From assembly GCF_000775915.1 (NCBI RefSeq), contig NZ_BBLT01000012.1, forward strand, positions 62,001-126,000: DNA of 64,000 bases, written 5' to 3'. The translations under genes and the position numbers were made by a program. The notes under the pieces are model-generated. The model saw nothing but the letters and a program-made list of their open reading frames with translations, ran no database searches and had not been told where the DNA came from. Position 1 is the first letter of the stretch. The number at the start of each line of letters is the position of its first letter. Shown in pieces: positions 54,603 through 64,000 of this stretch. This stretch comes from Sporocytophaga myxococcoides (lineage in GTDB: Bacteria > Bacteroidota > Bacteroidia > Cytophagales > Cytophagaceae).

Positions 54603-56075
54603 TTATCTGGAACTATAGTTCGGAGCCTCTCTGGTAATATGAACATCGTGAGGATGGCTTTCTTTAACTCCGGCAGCTGTAATTTTTACGAATTTGGCTT
54701 TCTTGAGTGCGTCTATATCTTTTGCTCCACAATATCCCATACCTGCTTTAAGACCACCAATCATCTGGTAAATAACTTCTGATACGAGGCCTTTGTATGG
54801 AACCCTTCCAACGATCCCCTCTGGAACAAGTTTTTTCACCGAATCTTCTGCATCCTGAAAATATCTGTCTTTTGATCCATCTTCCATAGCTTCCAGAGAT
54901 CCCATACCTCTATAGGATTTGAATTTTCTTCCTTCGTATATGATTACTTCACCCGGTGCCTCTTCAGTTCCCGCCAGCAGAGAACCAACCATTACGCTGC
55001 TAGCACCACCGGCTATTGCTTTAGCAATGTCTCCTGAAAATCTTACACCTCCGTCAGCAATGATTGGCACATTCAATTTTTCAACTGCTTTTGCAGATTC
55101 ATAAACTGCTGAAAGCTGAGGCATACCAACACCTGCAATAATACGTGTAGTACAGATACTACCAGGTCCTATCCCTACCTTCACGGCATCCGCTCCTGCC
55201 TCTGCAAGGCGAAGTGCCGCTTCCCCTGTTGCTACATTACCTGCAACCACTTCAAGGTTCGGAAACTCTGTTTTTATTTTTTCTACAGCCTGGATTACAT
55301 ATATTGAGTGTCCGTGTGCAGTATCAAGACTTATAAGATCCACTCCTGCTTTTACAAGAGCTTTAATTCTGTCTATAAGATCGGGAGTTACACCAACTGC
55401 GGCACCGCATCTTAATCTTCCTAACTGGTCCTTGCAAGCCTCTGGTCTTCCTTTTTTCTTAAGGATGTCTTTATATGTGATTAATCCTATTAACTTATAG
55501 TTTTTATCAACAACTGGCAATTTTTCGATTTTGAATTCCTGTAGAATTTCTTCAGCCTTTATAAGATCTATCCCTTCATTTGCAGTGATCAGATTTTCTT
55601 TGGTCATGATCTCACTGACCTTTTTACTTCTTGTCTTTTCGAATCTTAAATCTCTATTGGTTAAAATTCCAGCAAGAACTCCATCTCCCTTGATAACCGG
55701 AATACCTCCGATTTTAAACTCCTCCATGATCTGCAGAGCATCTCCAAGAGTAGCATCTTCACTTAAAGTGATAGGATCCAGAATCATACCGCTTTCTGAA
55801 CGTTTTACTCTTTTTACCTGATCGGCCTGCTTTTCAATGGACATATTCTTGTGAATAAATCCAATACCTCCCAGGTGAGCCATAGCAATTGCCATTTCAT
55901 ATTCAGTGACTGTATCCATAGCGGAAGACACCAACGGAATATTGATTTGTATATTCTTGGTAAGTTGAGATACTGTACTTGTTTCGCGTGGAAGGATTTC
56001 CGAGAACGCAGGTAATAACAATACGTCGTCGTATGTTAAGGCCTCAAAAAGGAATTTAGAAGAATCTAGAGACAT
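54603..56075 (-). CDS. guaB: Inosine-5'-monophosphate dehydrogenase
   Basis: GuaB oxidises IMP to XMP with NAD+, the committed step of guanine nucleotide synthesis. The barrel begins with [19 protein letters not shown] near 12-30. Two CBS domains lie near 90-205. The catalytic loop cysteine is in [21 protein letters not shown] near 297-317, followed by [20 protein letters not shown] near 337-356 and the flap region [11 protein letters not shown] near 386. [11 protein letters not shown] near 416 matches the active-site flap. Length 490 is standard. guaA is not adjacent. Confidence 0.97.
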   Translation of the reverse strand: MSLDSSKFLFEALTYDDVLLLPAFSEILPRETSTVSQLTKNIQINIPLVSSAMDTVTEYEMAIAMAHLGGIGFIHKNMSIEKQADQVKRVKRSESGMILDPITLSEDATLGDALQIMEEFKIGGIPVIKGDGVLAGILTNRDLRFEKTRSKKVSEIMTKENLITANEGIDLIKAEEILQEFKIEKLPVVDKNYKLIGLITYKDILKKKGRPEACKDQLGRLRCGAAVGVTPDLIDRIKALVKAGVDLISLDTAHGHSIYVIQAVEKIKTEFPNLEVVAGNVATGEAALRLAEAGADAVKVGIGPGSICTTRIIAGVGMPQLSAVYESAKAVEKLNVPIIADGGVRFSGDIAKAIAGGASSVMVGSLLAGTEEAPGEVIIYEGRKFKSYRGMGSLEAMEDGSKDRYFQDAEDSVKKLVPEGIVGRVPYKGLVSEVIYQMIGGLKAGMGYCGAKDIDALKKAKFVKITAAGVKESHPHDVHITREAPNYSSR

Positions 56076-56107
56076 TGCAAATAAATTTAAAGTATCTATT
56101 TGCCGGC

Positions 56108-56115
56108 CAAAATTA
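56108..56115 (-). promoter_or_regulatory. Candidate -7 promoter element for guaB
   Basis: On the minus strand TAATTTTG matches TAnnTTTG, with TTTT (one mismatch to TTTG) 19 nt upstream. A start site about 25 nt before the ATG would follow. Confidence 0.4.
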
Positions 56116-56233
56116 ATTTAATTTTTTCAATATAAAAAGCTATTTAACAATAAATAAATTGGATTTTTCCCCTTTTATAATTCATTTAAGCCGGAAACAT
56201 ATTAAGTATCAATTCTATCTTTTTAAGAATAGT

Positions 56234-57352
56234 TCAATACACAGGTACATTAGAATCAATTTGTTTGGACCACGCATGAATCCCTCCCTCCAGGTTGTAT
56301 AAATTTTTAAAGCCAAATTCTTCCGTTAAAAACTTAACAACCATTGCGCTTCTCATTCCAAGATGACAATATACTACCACCGGTACATTATCCGGAATCT
56401 GATCTACCTGCTGTTGAATTCTATTTACGGGTATAAGCTTACCTCCCAGGTTACAGATCTCATATTCATATTCTTCCCGCACATCAAGCAAAAAGACCTG
56501 CTCTTTTTTATCCAGCTTTGCTTTAAGCTCCTGCACAGTCAGTTCTTTATAACCGGGTTCAAATTCAAGCTCAGGGATTTCGCAGTTGAAATCATAATTA
56601 CCAAGACTAGTGATAGAGAAGTTCTCTTCATTTCTCTGAAATGCAATAGTCGAGGATCTTAAAGTGAGCAAATCGAAGATTAACAATTTCCCGGAAAGCG
56701 GCTCTCCTATTCCTGTGATAACTTTAATAACTTCATTGGCCTGTAAAGTACCCAATACTCCCGGCAGTACACCCACTACGCCCGCTTCTGAGCAGGATGG
56801 CATTTCACCAGGGCCAGGAGGTTCCGGGAAAAGGCAGCGATAGGATGGTCCGCCTTGATAATTATATACTGATAGCTGTCCTTCAAATTTAAAGATGGAA
56901 GCAGATACAAGCGGTTTATTCAGGATAACAGAAACATCATTGGAAAGATATCTCGTAGAAAAATTATCTGTTCCGTCTACTATGATATCGTAATTCCCAA
57001 GAATTGTTAATGCATTCTCAGAAGTAAGTGTTTCCTGAATCGCAATGACATTAATAAAAGGATTTGATTTTCTTAACTTTTCAGCAGCAGTTTCAACTTT
57101 AGACTTTCCAACATCTTCCTGATTGTAAAGCACCTGACGATGAAGATTACTTTCTTCTATGATATCACCATCAATAACACCTAACGTTCCTACACCTGCG
57201 GCTGCAAGATACATCAGAAGCGGACAACCAAGTCCACCTGCGCCGATAACTGCTACTTTTGCAGCCTTTAGCTTTTGCTGTCCTTCCATTCCCAACTCAG
57301 GCAGAATGATGTGCCTGTTATATCTTCTTAGTTCTTCGCTGCTGAACATCAT
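56234..57352 (-). CDS. thiF: ThiF/MoeB-type adenylyltransferase fused to rhodanese
   Basis: An E1-like enzyme that adenylates the C-terminus of ThiS or MoaD, fused to a sulfur-transfer rhodanese domain. It has the nucleotide-binding VAVIGAGGLGCPLLMYLAAAGVG (GAGGLGCPLLMYLAAAG) near 34-52, DGDIIEESNLHRQVLYN near 60-76, and VDGTDNFSTRYLSND near 126-140. The rhodanese part starts near 270 (ELTVQELKAKL) and has the catalytic cysteine in VVVYCHLGMRSAMV near 343. The start is one of two adjacent ATGs at 57352/57349; a TTG upstream adds an atypical leader. It lies 283 nt downstream of thiH, apart from the tight thi cluster. Confidence 0.9.
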   Translation of the reverse strand: MMFSSEELRRYNRHIILPELGMEGQQKLKAAKVAVIGAGGLGCPLLMYLAAAGVGTLGVIDGDIIEESNLHRQVLYNQEDVGKSKVETAAEKLRKSNPFINVIAIQETLTSENALTILGNYDIIVDGTDNFSTRYLSNDVSVILNKPLVSASIFKFEGQLSVYNYQGGPSYRCLFPEPPGPGEMPSCSEAGVVGVLPGVLGTLQANEVIKVITGIGEPLSGKLLIFDLLTLRSSTIAFQRNEENFSITSLGNYDFNCEIPELEFEPGYKELTVQELKAKLDKKEQVFLLDVREEYEYEICNLGGKLIPVNRIQQQVDQIPDNVPVVVYCHLGMRSAMVVKFLTEEFGFKNLYNLEGGIHAWSKQIDSNVPVY

Positions 57353-57529
57353 TTCAATATTAATTATTGTTGTATCAGGTAATAAATAATCACAAGATCG
57401 TCGTCGCAATACTCTTGATTCAGAATAATTATCAGTTTTCGGCTTTTCAAGTTAAAAAAAAGCGTTCCAATCCTTTTCTCAGAAATCCTCGCTTCAAGCA
57501 AGGACTATATGAATGCTAGATCCAAATTA

Positions 57530-57594
57530 TCATTCCGAGGAACGAGGAATCTGACTTTATTTAAAAACGCAGATCCTTCGCAAGCTCAGGATGA
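57530..57594. repeat. Imperfect inverted repeat, dispersed-element-like
   Basis: The left arm TCATTCCGAGGAACGAGGAA continues TCTG; the right arm reads, in reverse complement, TCATCCTGAGCTTGCGAAGG then ATCTG. The arms are about 24 nt with several mismatches and a 16-nt loop. The form recalls dispersed palindromic repeats with TCATTCTGAG-type ends that occur in intergenic DNA of many bacteria. It fills part of the thiH-thiF gap. Confidence 0.6.
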
Positions 57595-57659
57595 CAAAGG
57601 AAAGCGTATCTTCCTCCACAAAACGCCAGCCAAGTACTTTAAGCTTTGTGCTTTCTGCT

Positions 57660-57700
57660 TTAACTTAAAACTTATCACTTATGACTTACAACTTACAAAG
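57660..57700. repeat. Short AACTTA-type repeat at the thiH 3' end
   Basis: Units of (T)AACTTAAAACTTAT / CTTACAACTTAC form overlap the thiH stop region. They are the reverse-complement style of the array at 37463-37500. Confidence 0.5.
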
Positions 57701-58799
57701 CCTGGTCCCAATCCTTCCAGACGACCTCATATCCCTGATCTTTAATCATCGAAGCGACTTCCTGAGGGGTCCTTTCATCAGAAATTTCAAATTGTTCCAA
57801 AGCATCGGTATTGGATGCATAACCTCCCGGATCTGTTTTAGAACCGGCACTCACAGTAGTGATTCCTAATTTAATGATGTTGTTTCTAAATTTCTCGCTT
57901 TCTCTTGTAGATATAGTCAACTCCAACTCTTCGTTAAAAATTCTATACGCACAGATCAGCTGCACGAGCTCTCTGTCAGACATGTCTACTTTCGGCTCTT
58001 TTCCTGCGTAAGGACGAAGACGCGGGAAAGAAACGCTGTATTTGGTTTTCCAGTAAGTCTTTTCGAGATAATCTAGATGAAGAGCATTAAAGAAAGAGTC
58101 TGTTCTCCAGTCTTCAAGACCAATCAATACACCAAGTCCGATTTTATGAACGCCTGCTCTTCCTAAGCGATCGGGAGTATCAAGTCTGTACTCGAAGTTT
58201 GATTTTTTTCCTTTTGGATGATGGAATTTATAATTTTCCTCGTGATAGGTCTCCTGATAAACCAATACCCCATGAATACCAAGAGGAAGAAGCTTTTCGT
58301 ATTCGTCCTGATCCAGAGGTTGTACCTCCATAGAGATGTTGGCAAAGTGAGGTCTTATCTGCTTGATTGCTTTTTCAAAATAATCAACGCCTACCGTTTT
58401 GTTGGCTTCTCCTGTAACAAGAAGAATATGGTCGTATCCGTAGGATTTGATTACTTGAATTTCTTTCTCAATCTGTTTTTCCGTAAGGGTTGTCCTCCTC
58501 ATGGGATTATCAAGACTGAAACCACAATAAGTGCAGATGTTCTGACATTCGTTTGAAAGATACATTGGCACGAACATCTGAATCGTATTTCCGAATCTTT
58601 TCAGCGTCAGTTCTCTGCTGAGCCTTGCCATTTCTTCAAGGAAAGGGACGGCAGAAGGAGATATCAATGCCTTGAAATCTTCAAGATCACGTTTCTTTTT
58701 CGTCAAAGCAATGCGCACATCTGCTTCTGTTTTAGCATAGATGCTTGTCTTCACCTCTTCCCATGAATATCTTTCAAAAACGTTGAGAAAGCTGTTCAT
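57693..58799 (-). CDS. thiH: 2-iminoacetate synthase ThiH
   Basis: ThiH is a radical-SAM enzyme that cleaves tyrosine to dehydroglycine (2-iminoacetate) for thiazole formation. The cluster motif is C-x3-C-x2-C in SNECQNICTYCGFSLDNP near 87-104. HILLVTGEANKTVGVDYF near 140-157 and SMEVQPLDQDEYEKL near 176 are characteristic, as is ISTRESEKFRNNIIKLGIT near 303-321 and DERTPQEVASMI near the end. Length 368 is standard. It is the last gene of the compact thi cluster, 2 nt after thiG. Tyrosine lyase type fits a strain without the oxygen-dependent ThiO route. Confidence 0.96.
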   Translation of the reverse strand: MNSFLNVFERYSWEEVKTSIYAKTEADVRIALTKKKRDLEDFKALISPSAVPFLEEMARLSRELTLKRFGNTIQMFVPMYLSNECQNICTYCGFSLDNPMRRTTLTEKQIEKEIQVIKSYGYDHILLVTGEANKTVGVDYFEKAIKQIRPHFANISMEVQPLDQDEYEKLLPLGIHGVLVYQETYHEENYKFHHPKGKKSNFEYRLDTPDRLGRAGVHKIGLGVLIGLEDWRTDSFFNALHLDYLEKTYWKTKYSVSFPRLRPYAGKEPKVDMSDRELVQLICAYRIFNEELELTISTRESEKFRNNIIKLGITTVSAGSKTDPGGYASNTDALEQFEISDERTPQEVASMIKDQGYEVVWKDWDQAL

Positions 58800-58801
58800 A
58801 T

Positions 58802-59575
58802 TTATAATTCGTCAAGAAATGCTGTAAGAGGACTGCTCGCTACTGCTTCCTTTACCGATTTGCCCATTTTGGCTTCAAAAGCCATTCTTCCCGCTTCCAC
58901 AGCCATTTTAAATGCAACCGATATTTTCACAGGATCAGCTGAAACAGCCATGGCCGTGTTGATGAGAACAGCATCTGCTCCCATTTCAAGAGCTTCTGCA
59001 GCATGGCTCGGAGCGCCGATACCTGCATCGATTACAACCGGAACTTTACTTTGCTCAATGATAATTTCAAGCATAGCCTTCGTCTGCAGGCCGCTATTAG
59101 AGCCAATAGGAGAACCTAATGGCATTACCGCAGCAGTTCCGACTTCTTCCAACCTTTTACAAAGAACAGGATCTGCATTGATGTATGGTAATACGATAAA
59201 CCCTTGTTTTACCAGTTCTTCCGCAGCTTTTAATGTTTCAATAGGATCCGGAAGAAGGTATTTAGGGTCAGGATGTATTTCAAGTTTAAGCCAGTTTGTT
59301 TCCAGAGCTTCTCTTGCCAGCTGAGCAGCAAAGATGGCTTCTTTAGCATTTCTGACTCCGGAAGTATTGGGTAATAAATTGAACTGACTATGATTCAGAT
59401 AAGGAAGAATTTCATCTTCCTGTTTTTTCAAATCGACACGCTTTAAAGCAACAGTAACAAGTTCTGAGCCAGAGGCCAGCAGAGCATCCTGCATCAGCTT
59501 ACCTGAAGAGAACTTACCTGTACCTGTAAAAAGCCTTGAGTTGAATGTTTTGCCTGCAATTACCAGTGGTTTCAT
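58802..59575 (-). CDS. thiG: Thiazole synthase ThiG
   Basis: ThiG builds the thiazole phosphate ring from 1-deoxyxylulose 5-phosphate, dehydroglycine and ThiS thiocarboxylate. The Schiff-base lysine is in [17 protein letters not shown] near 94-110. [20 protein letters not shown] near 18-37, [15 protein letters not shown] near 131, [10 protein letters not shown] near 158-167, [25 protein letters not shown] near 186-210 and [13 protein letters not shown] near 208-220 are all typical. Length 257 is normal. It is 8 nt downstream of thiE. Confidence 0.97.
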   Translation of the reverse strand: MKPLVIAGKTFNSRLFTGTGKFSSGKLMQDALLASGSELVTVALKRVDLKKQEDEILPYLNHSQFNLLPNTSGVRNAKEAIFAAQLAREALETNWLKLEIHPDPKYLLPDPIETLKAAEELVKQGFIVLPYINADPVLCKRLEEVGTAAVMPLGSPIGSNSGLQTKAMLEIIIEQSKVPVVIDAGIGAPSHAAEALEMGADAVLINTAMAVSADPVKISVAFKMAVEAGRMAFEAKMGKSVKEAVASSPLTAFLDEL

Positions 59576-59583
59576 ATTATTAG

Positions 59584-60225
59584 TTATTGAAGCGACACTT
59601 TTTCTAAACGCTGAATAAAATTCTTCATTGCTGCAGCTTTGTTTTCAGCAGCATTGACAATTGAAGCGATAGCTACTCCATAAATGCCCGTTTGGAAAAT
59701 TCCATCAAGATCATCTTCCTTTATTCCTCCGATAGCAATGATCGGAATATCTATCCCTGAACTCTTGCATGAACTAAGGATCTGCTTGTACCCCTCAGCA
59801 CCAAGCACAGGACTAAGCTTTTCCTTTGTACTGGTGAAACGAAAAGGACCAAGTCCGATATAATCTGCAAACCGGAATTTGGATTCGAGGTGAAAGAAAG
59901 TATTGGCAGTTCCTCCTATGATAAACTTTTCCCCCAGCTTTTCCCTAGCTTCTTCAGGATGCATATCATCATTTCCCAAATGAACACCATCAGCACCTAT
60001 CTCTTTCGCAATCCTCACATTATCATTAATGATGAGTTTTGCATTGTACTTCTGACAAACAGCAAGCGTCTCCTCCGCAATCTTTTTCCACTCCGATGTA
60101 CCTTTACCCTTTACTCTCAACTGTACCCAGTCTGCACCACCCTTGCATGCCTCTTCAGCAAGTTGAGCATGAGTATAGCCTGGAATATTATCTTGTGTTA
60201 TATAATGTAATCTTGAAATCCGCAT
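59584..60225 (-). CDS. thiE: Thiamine phosphate synthase ThiE
   Basis: ThiE couples hydroxymethylpyrimidine diphosphate with thiazole phosphate to give thiamine phosphate. It has [11 protein letters not shown] near 32-42, [24 protein letters not shown] near 64-87 ([18 protein letters not shown]), [12 protein letters not shown] near 100, [14 protein letters not shown] near 117-130 and [12 protein letters not shown] near 161. Length 213 is typical. These catalytic residues are intact, in contrast to the paralogous TenI-like gene two positions upstream in the cluster. Confidence 0.95.
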   Translation of the reverse strand: MRISRLHYITQDNIPGYTHAQLAEEACKGGADWVQLRVKGKGTSEWKKIAEETLAVCQKYNAKLIINDNVRIAKEIGADGVHLGNDDMHPEEAREKLGEKFIIGGTANTFFHLESKFRFADYIGLGPFRFTSTKEKLSPVLGAEGYKQILSSCKSSGIDIPIIAIGGIKEDDLDGIFQTGIYGVAIASIVNAAENKAAAMKNFIQRLEKVSLQ

Positions 60226-60231
60226 GTTAGT

Positions 60232-60987
60232 TTAACCTTTATGATTCCCCAGCAAGGTTTGATTGCTTGCAAGGAACTTTGTAATGTAGTCTTTAGCTCT
60301 AATACAGGCCTTTATTAAAGGATAACCTTTGGACAGATTTGCTGTAAGGGCAGATGACAGCACACAACCGGAGCCATGTTTAGGATATTCAACTATCGTT
60401 TTAGGTTTAAAAGGAAAAACTTTTCCATCCATTGAAAACAGATAATCCCTTGCTTCATCTTTACTATTATGCCCCCCTTTAAGATAAACATTGCAAAATC
60501 TGCTAAGGTATTTGCCCGCTTCCATCGGATCTTTTTCAGGAACAAGGAATTGTATTTCCTGCCAGTTAGGTGTGATCATGTGCAGAGCCGAACACGCTTT
60601 ACTTATTTTCTCTTGATTCTGATCTTCATGGAATGTAAAACCTGCACTGGCTTTTATCACAGGATCCCAGATAATTTTTATCTTGGGATTATAGCCTTTC
60701 AGCGCTTCAGTAAGCTTCAGAAGAACATCATAACTTTCTACCAATCCGATTTTGACAAACTCCACTTTGTGTTCTTTCAACAACACATCGATTTGCTGAA
60801 GTATTGCATCAACAGGAATCCATTGATTGGAAAGAAATTCTTTTTCATTCTGAACCGTCAAGGATGATACCACTCCAAAACCATAAACTTTATGCGATTC
60901 AAAAGTTTTGATATCCGCAAGAACTCCTGCTCCTGCACTTGGGTCAAATCCTGCAATGGAAAGAACTTTTGTTCTTATTCTGTTCAT
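60232..60987 (-). CDS. thiD: Hydroxymethylpyrimidine / HMP-phosphate kinase ThiD
   Basis: ThiD phosphorylates HMP twice to HMP diphosphate. The ribokinase-like fold shows LSIAGFDPSAGAGVLADIKTF near 9-29, VVSSLTVQNEKEF near 39, VEFVKIGLVES near 75, IIWDPVIKASAGFTF near 100-114, LHMITPNWQEIQFLV near 133, LKGGHNSKDEARD near 168, and the anion-hole stretch KHGSGCVLSSALTANLSKGY near 203-222. Length 251 is slightly short but complete. It lies between the TenI-like gene and thiE, with 2- and 6-nt gaps. Confidence 0.95.
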   Translation of the reverse strand: MNRIRTKVLSIAGFDPSAGAGVLADIKTFESHKVYGFGVVSSLTVQNEKEFLSNQWIPVDAILQQIDVLLKEHKVEFVKIGLVESYDVLLKLTEALKGYNPKIKIIWDPVIKASAGFTFHEDQNQEKISKACSALHMITPNWQEIQFLVPEKDPMEAGKYLSRFCNVYLKGGHNSKDEARDYLFSMDGKVFPFKPKTIVEYPKHGSGCVLSSALTANLSKGYPLIKACIRAKDYITKFLASNQTLLGNHKG

Positions 60988-60989
60988 TC

Positions 60990-61628
60990 TTACTGAGCCA
61001 CTTGGGCTATCGTTTCTCTAAGCAATATATATCTTTGAACTGCTTTTTTTACATCTGCATCTTCAGCAAACTGCTTCCAGATAATCCCCAATACAACAGC
61101 CCCGCTTAATCCTGTATTCTTAAGATGATGAATGGTTTGCTCATCCATTCCACCTAATCCGAATGTCGCAGTATTGTGTTCTGCCAGAAACCTGCTTAAC
61201 TCATGGAGGTCTATTCCTGCCTTGTACCCTGTCTTTGAGATACTGTCAAACAGCGGACTGATGAACTGATAATCCGTTATTTCTTTAGCTGCTTTCAGAT
61301 CTTCAACAGAATGACAGGAGCAACTGATCAAACGATGGTCTTGCCGGAGTTTATGTATCAGTTTTATATCTACATTGCTTTCTTTGAATGCATCGTAACT
61401 GAAATGATAACCTCGCAAAGGAAACCTTTCAACAATTTCAGGCATTCTATGAACAGAGATTCTATTGTAGTATACAGGATTTACCCGTTGTACATAAGAC
61501 TCCACTTCATGAAGAGCGCTAAAGGGTTTTCTGATATGCAAAACTTCCAGACCTTCTTCAAAGAGAGCATGAAGTAAATCATGCTCCCTTCTTAAAGGTT
61601 GTTCATTCGTTATGACAATGAGTTGCAT
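60990..61628 (-). CDS. tenI: TenI-like protein (ThiE paralogue)
   Basis: This protein of the ThiE/TenI family is 212 aa long. It keeps the barrel framework (LIVITNEQPLRREHDLLHALFEEGLEVLHIRKP, in part EGLEVLHIRKP near 26-36; GYHFSYDAF; FISPLFDSISKTGYKAG near 122-138; TFGLGGMDEQTI near 156). It lacks the ND-x-R and GVHLG motifs of true thiamine phosphate synthases. The CSCHS segment near 100 matches TenI, a thiazole tautomerase whose histidine is catalytic. It probably tautomerises the thiazole product before coupling. It lies between thiC and thiD, 14 nt from thiC. Confidence 0.85.
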   Translation of the reverse strand: MQLIVITNEQPLRREHDLLHALFEEGLEVLHIRKPFSALHEVESYVQRVNPVYYNRISVHRMPEIVERFPLRGYHFSYDAFKESNVDIKLIHKLRQDHRLISCSCHSVEDLKAAKEITDYQFISPLFDSISKTGYKAGIDLHELSRFLAEHNTATFGLGGMDEQTIHHLKNTGLSGAVVLGIIWKQFAEDADVKKAVQRYILLRETIAQVAQ

Positions 61629-61642
61629 GCATTCAGGGAAAT

Positions 61643-63728
<2,086 letters not shown>

Positions 63729-63793
63729 TTATTTGGAATTTAGTTGTATTGCAACGATTTCAGGAGTTTGGAGATAAAGAGGAGAGGTCTTTA

Positions 63794-63872
63794 ACTTTTC
63801 CCTTCGTCAGTGTTAACTGAATCAGGTTCCAAGGGTATGATCTCAGCCTTTTCCGGCACCCCTAAAGTCGCT
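63794..63872 (-). promoter_or_regulatory. TPP riboswitch (THI-box)
   Basis: On the minus strand the conserved THI-box elements appear in order: AGGGGTGCC, GGCTGAGATCATACCCTT, GAACCTGAT, then the AACACTGACGAAGGGAA end. The element lies upstream of thiS and should repress the whole thi cluster when thiamine diphosphate binds. No clear intrinsic terminator is seen between it and thiS, so control may act on translation or through an unrecognised platform. A near-match -7 box (TTAATTTG) lies about 35 nt upstream. Confidence 0.95.
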
Positions 63873-64000
63873 TGAAAGTAAAAATAAGTTAATTTTAATT
63901 CCTATCCAAATTAAACCAGGATTAAGCATTAAAAACATTGTAACTGTTAATCAATCCACTATAGGTAGTAATCAATAATGGATTTACATGATGGACAGGA

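Noticed and set aside
57509-57745. 78-codon plus-strand frame in the thiH-thiF gap
   Set aside because: It reads through the inverted repeat and into the antisense of thiH. The apparent protein is repeat-derived.

Overview
The window is a housekeeping stretch of a Bacteroidota chromosome. It is most likely from a gliding, polysaccharide-degrading member of the Cytophagales, though the genus cannot be fixed from the sequence. The evidence is a gldH gliding lipoprotein next to a ricT-like PSP1 gene, a secreted copper protein with a type IX secretion (T9SS) C-terminal sorting domain, an Nfu-type NifU protein, a DUF2723 membrane glycosyltransferase-like protein, AT-rich DNA and a few TAnnTTTG -7 promoter motifs. 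I see no rRNA, tRNA, CRISPR array, prophage or insertion sequence.

Layout. 1-9 kb: a truncated fused peptide-ABC ATPase, a PolB-like exonuclease, lipB, yraN, secreted/hypothetical proteins, and gldH coupled to ricT. 8-14 kb: purD and recQ, diverging from kdsD-manC (Kdo and mannose nucleotide-sugar supply). 13.5-20.6 kb: rlmB, the DUF2723 protein, the T9SS copper protein, yifB and gmhA. 20.6-25 kb: a leftward CPBP protease - cdsA - glutamate dehydrogenase - psd - acidic small protein group (phospholipid synthesis). 25-33 kb: dusB, nfu, batD-aroC-gltP, an unlisted 58-aa gene, and ruvB-queG. 33-45.8 kb: methyltransferase-ZIP transporter, an SMR efflux pump with a strongly structured upstream region, pheS, an ABC-F protein, and the rightward ribD - SF1 helicase - secreted propeller-like group.

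45.9-51.4 kb holds three consecutive periplasmic SurA/PpiD-like folding factors followed by a MoxR ATPase. 51.6-54.5 kb is a complete SpoIIE phosphatase - STAS - RsbW-like kinase partner-switching set with no sigma-factor gene beside it. guaB follows. 56.2-63.9 kb is a thiamine cluster (thiS-thiC-tenI-like-thiD-thiE-thiG-thiH, then thiF/moeB-rhodanese) read leftward from a clear TPP riboswitch at the right edge.

No wholly new multi-gene system is evident. The observations most worth following are an OmpA-like module embedded in a double-parvulin PPIase, the orphan partner-switching set, a 69-nt nested hairpin upstream of the SMR gene, mutually exclusive stems plus a terminator downstream of dusB, the degenerate nuclease-like tail of the 1324-aa helicase, and an imperfect inverted repeat between thiH and thiF that looks like a dispersed element.
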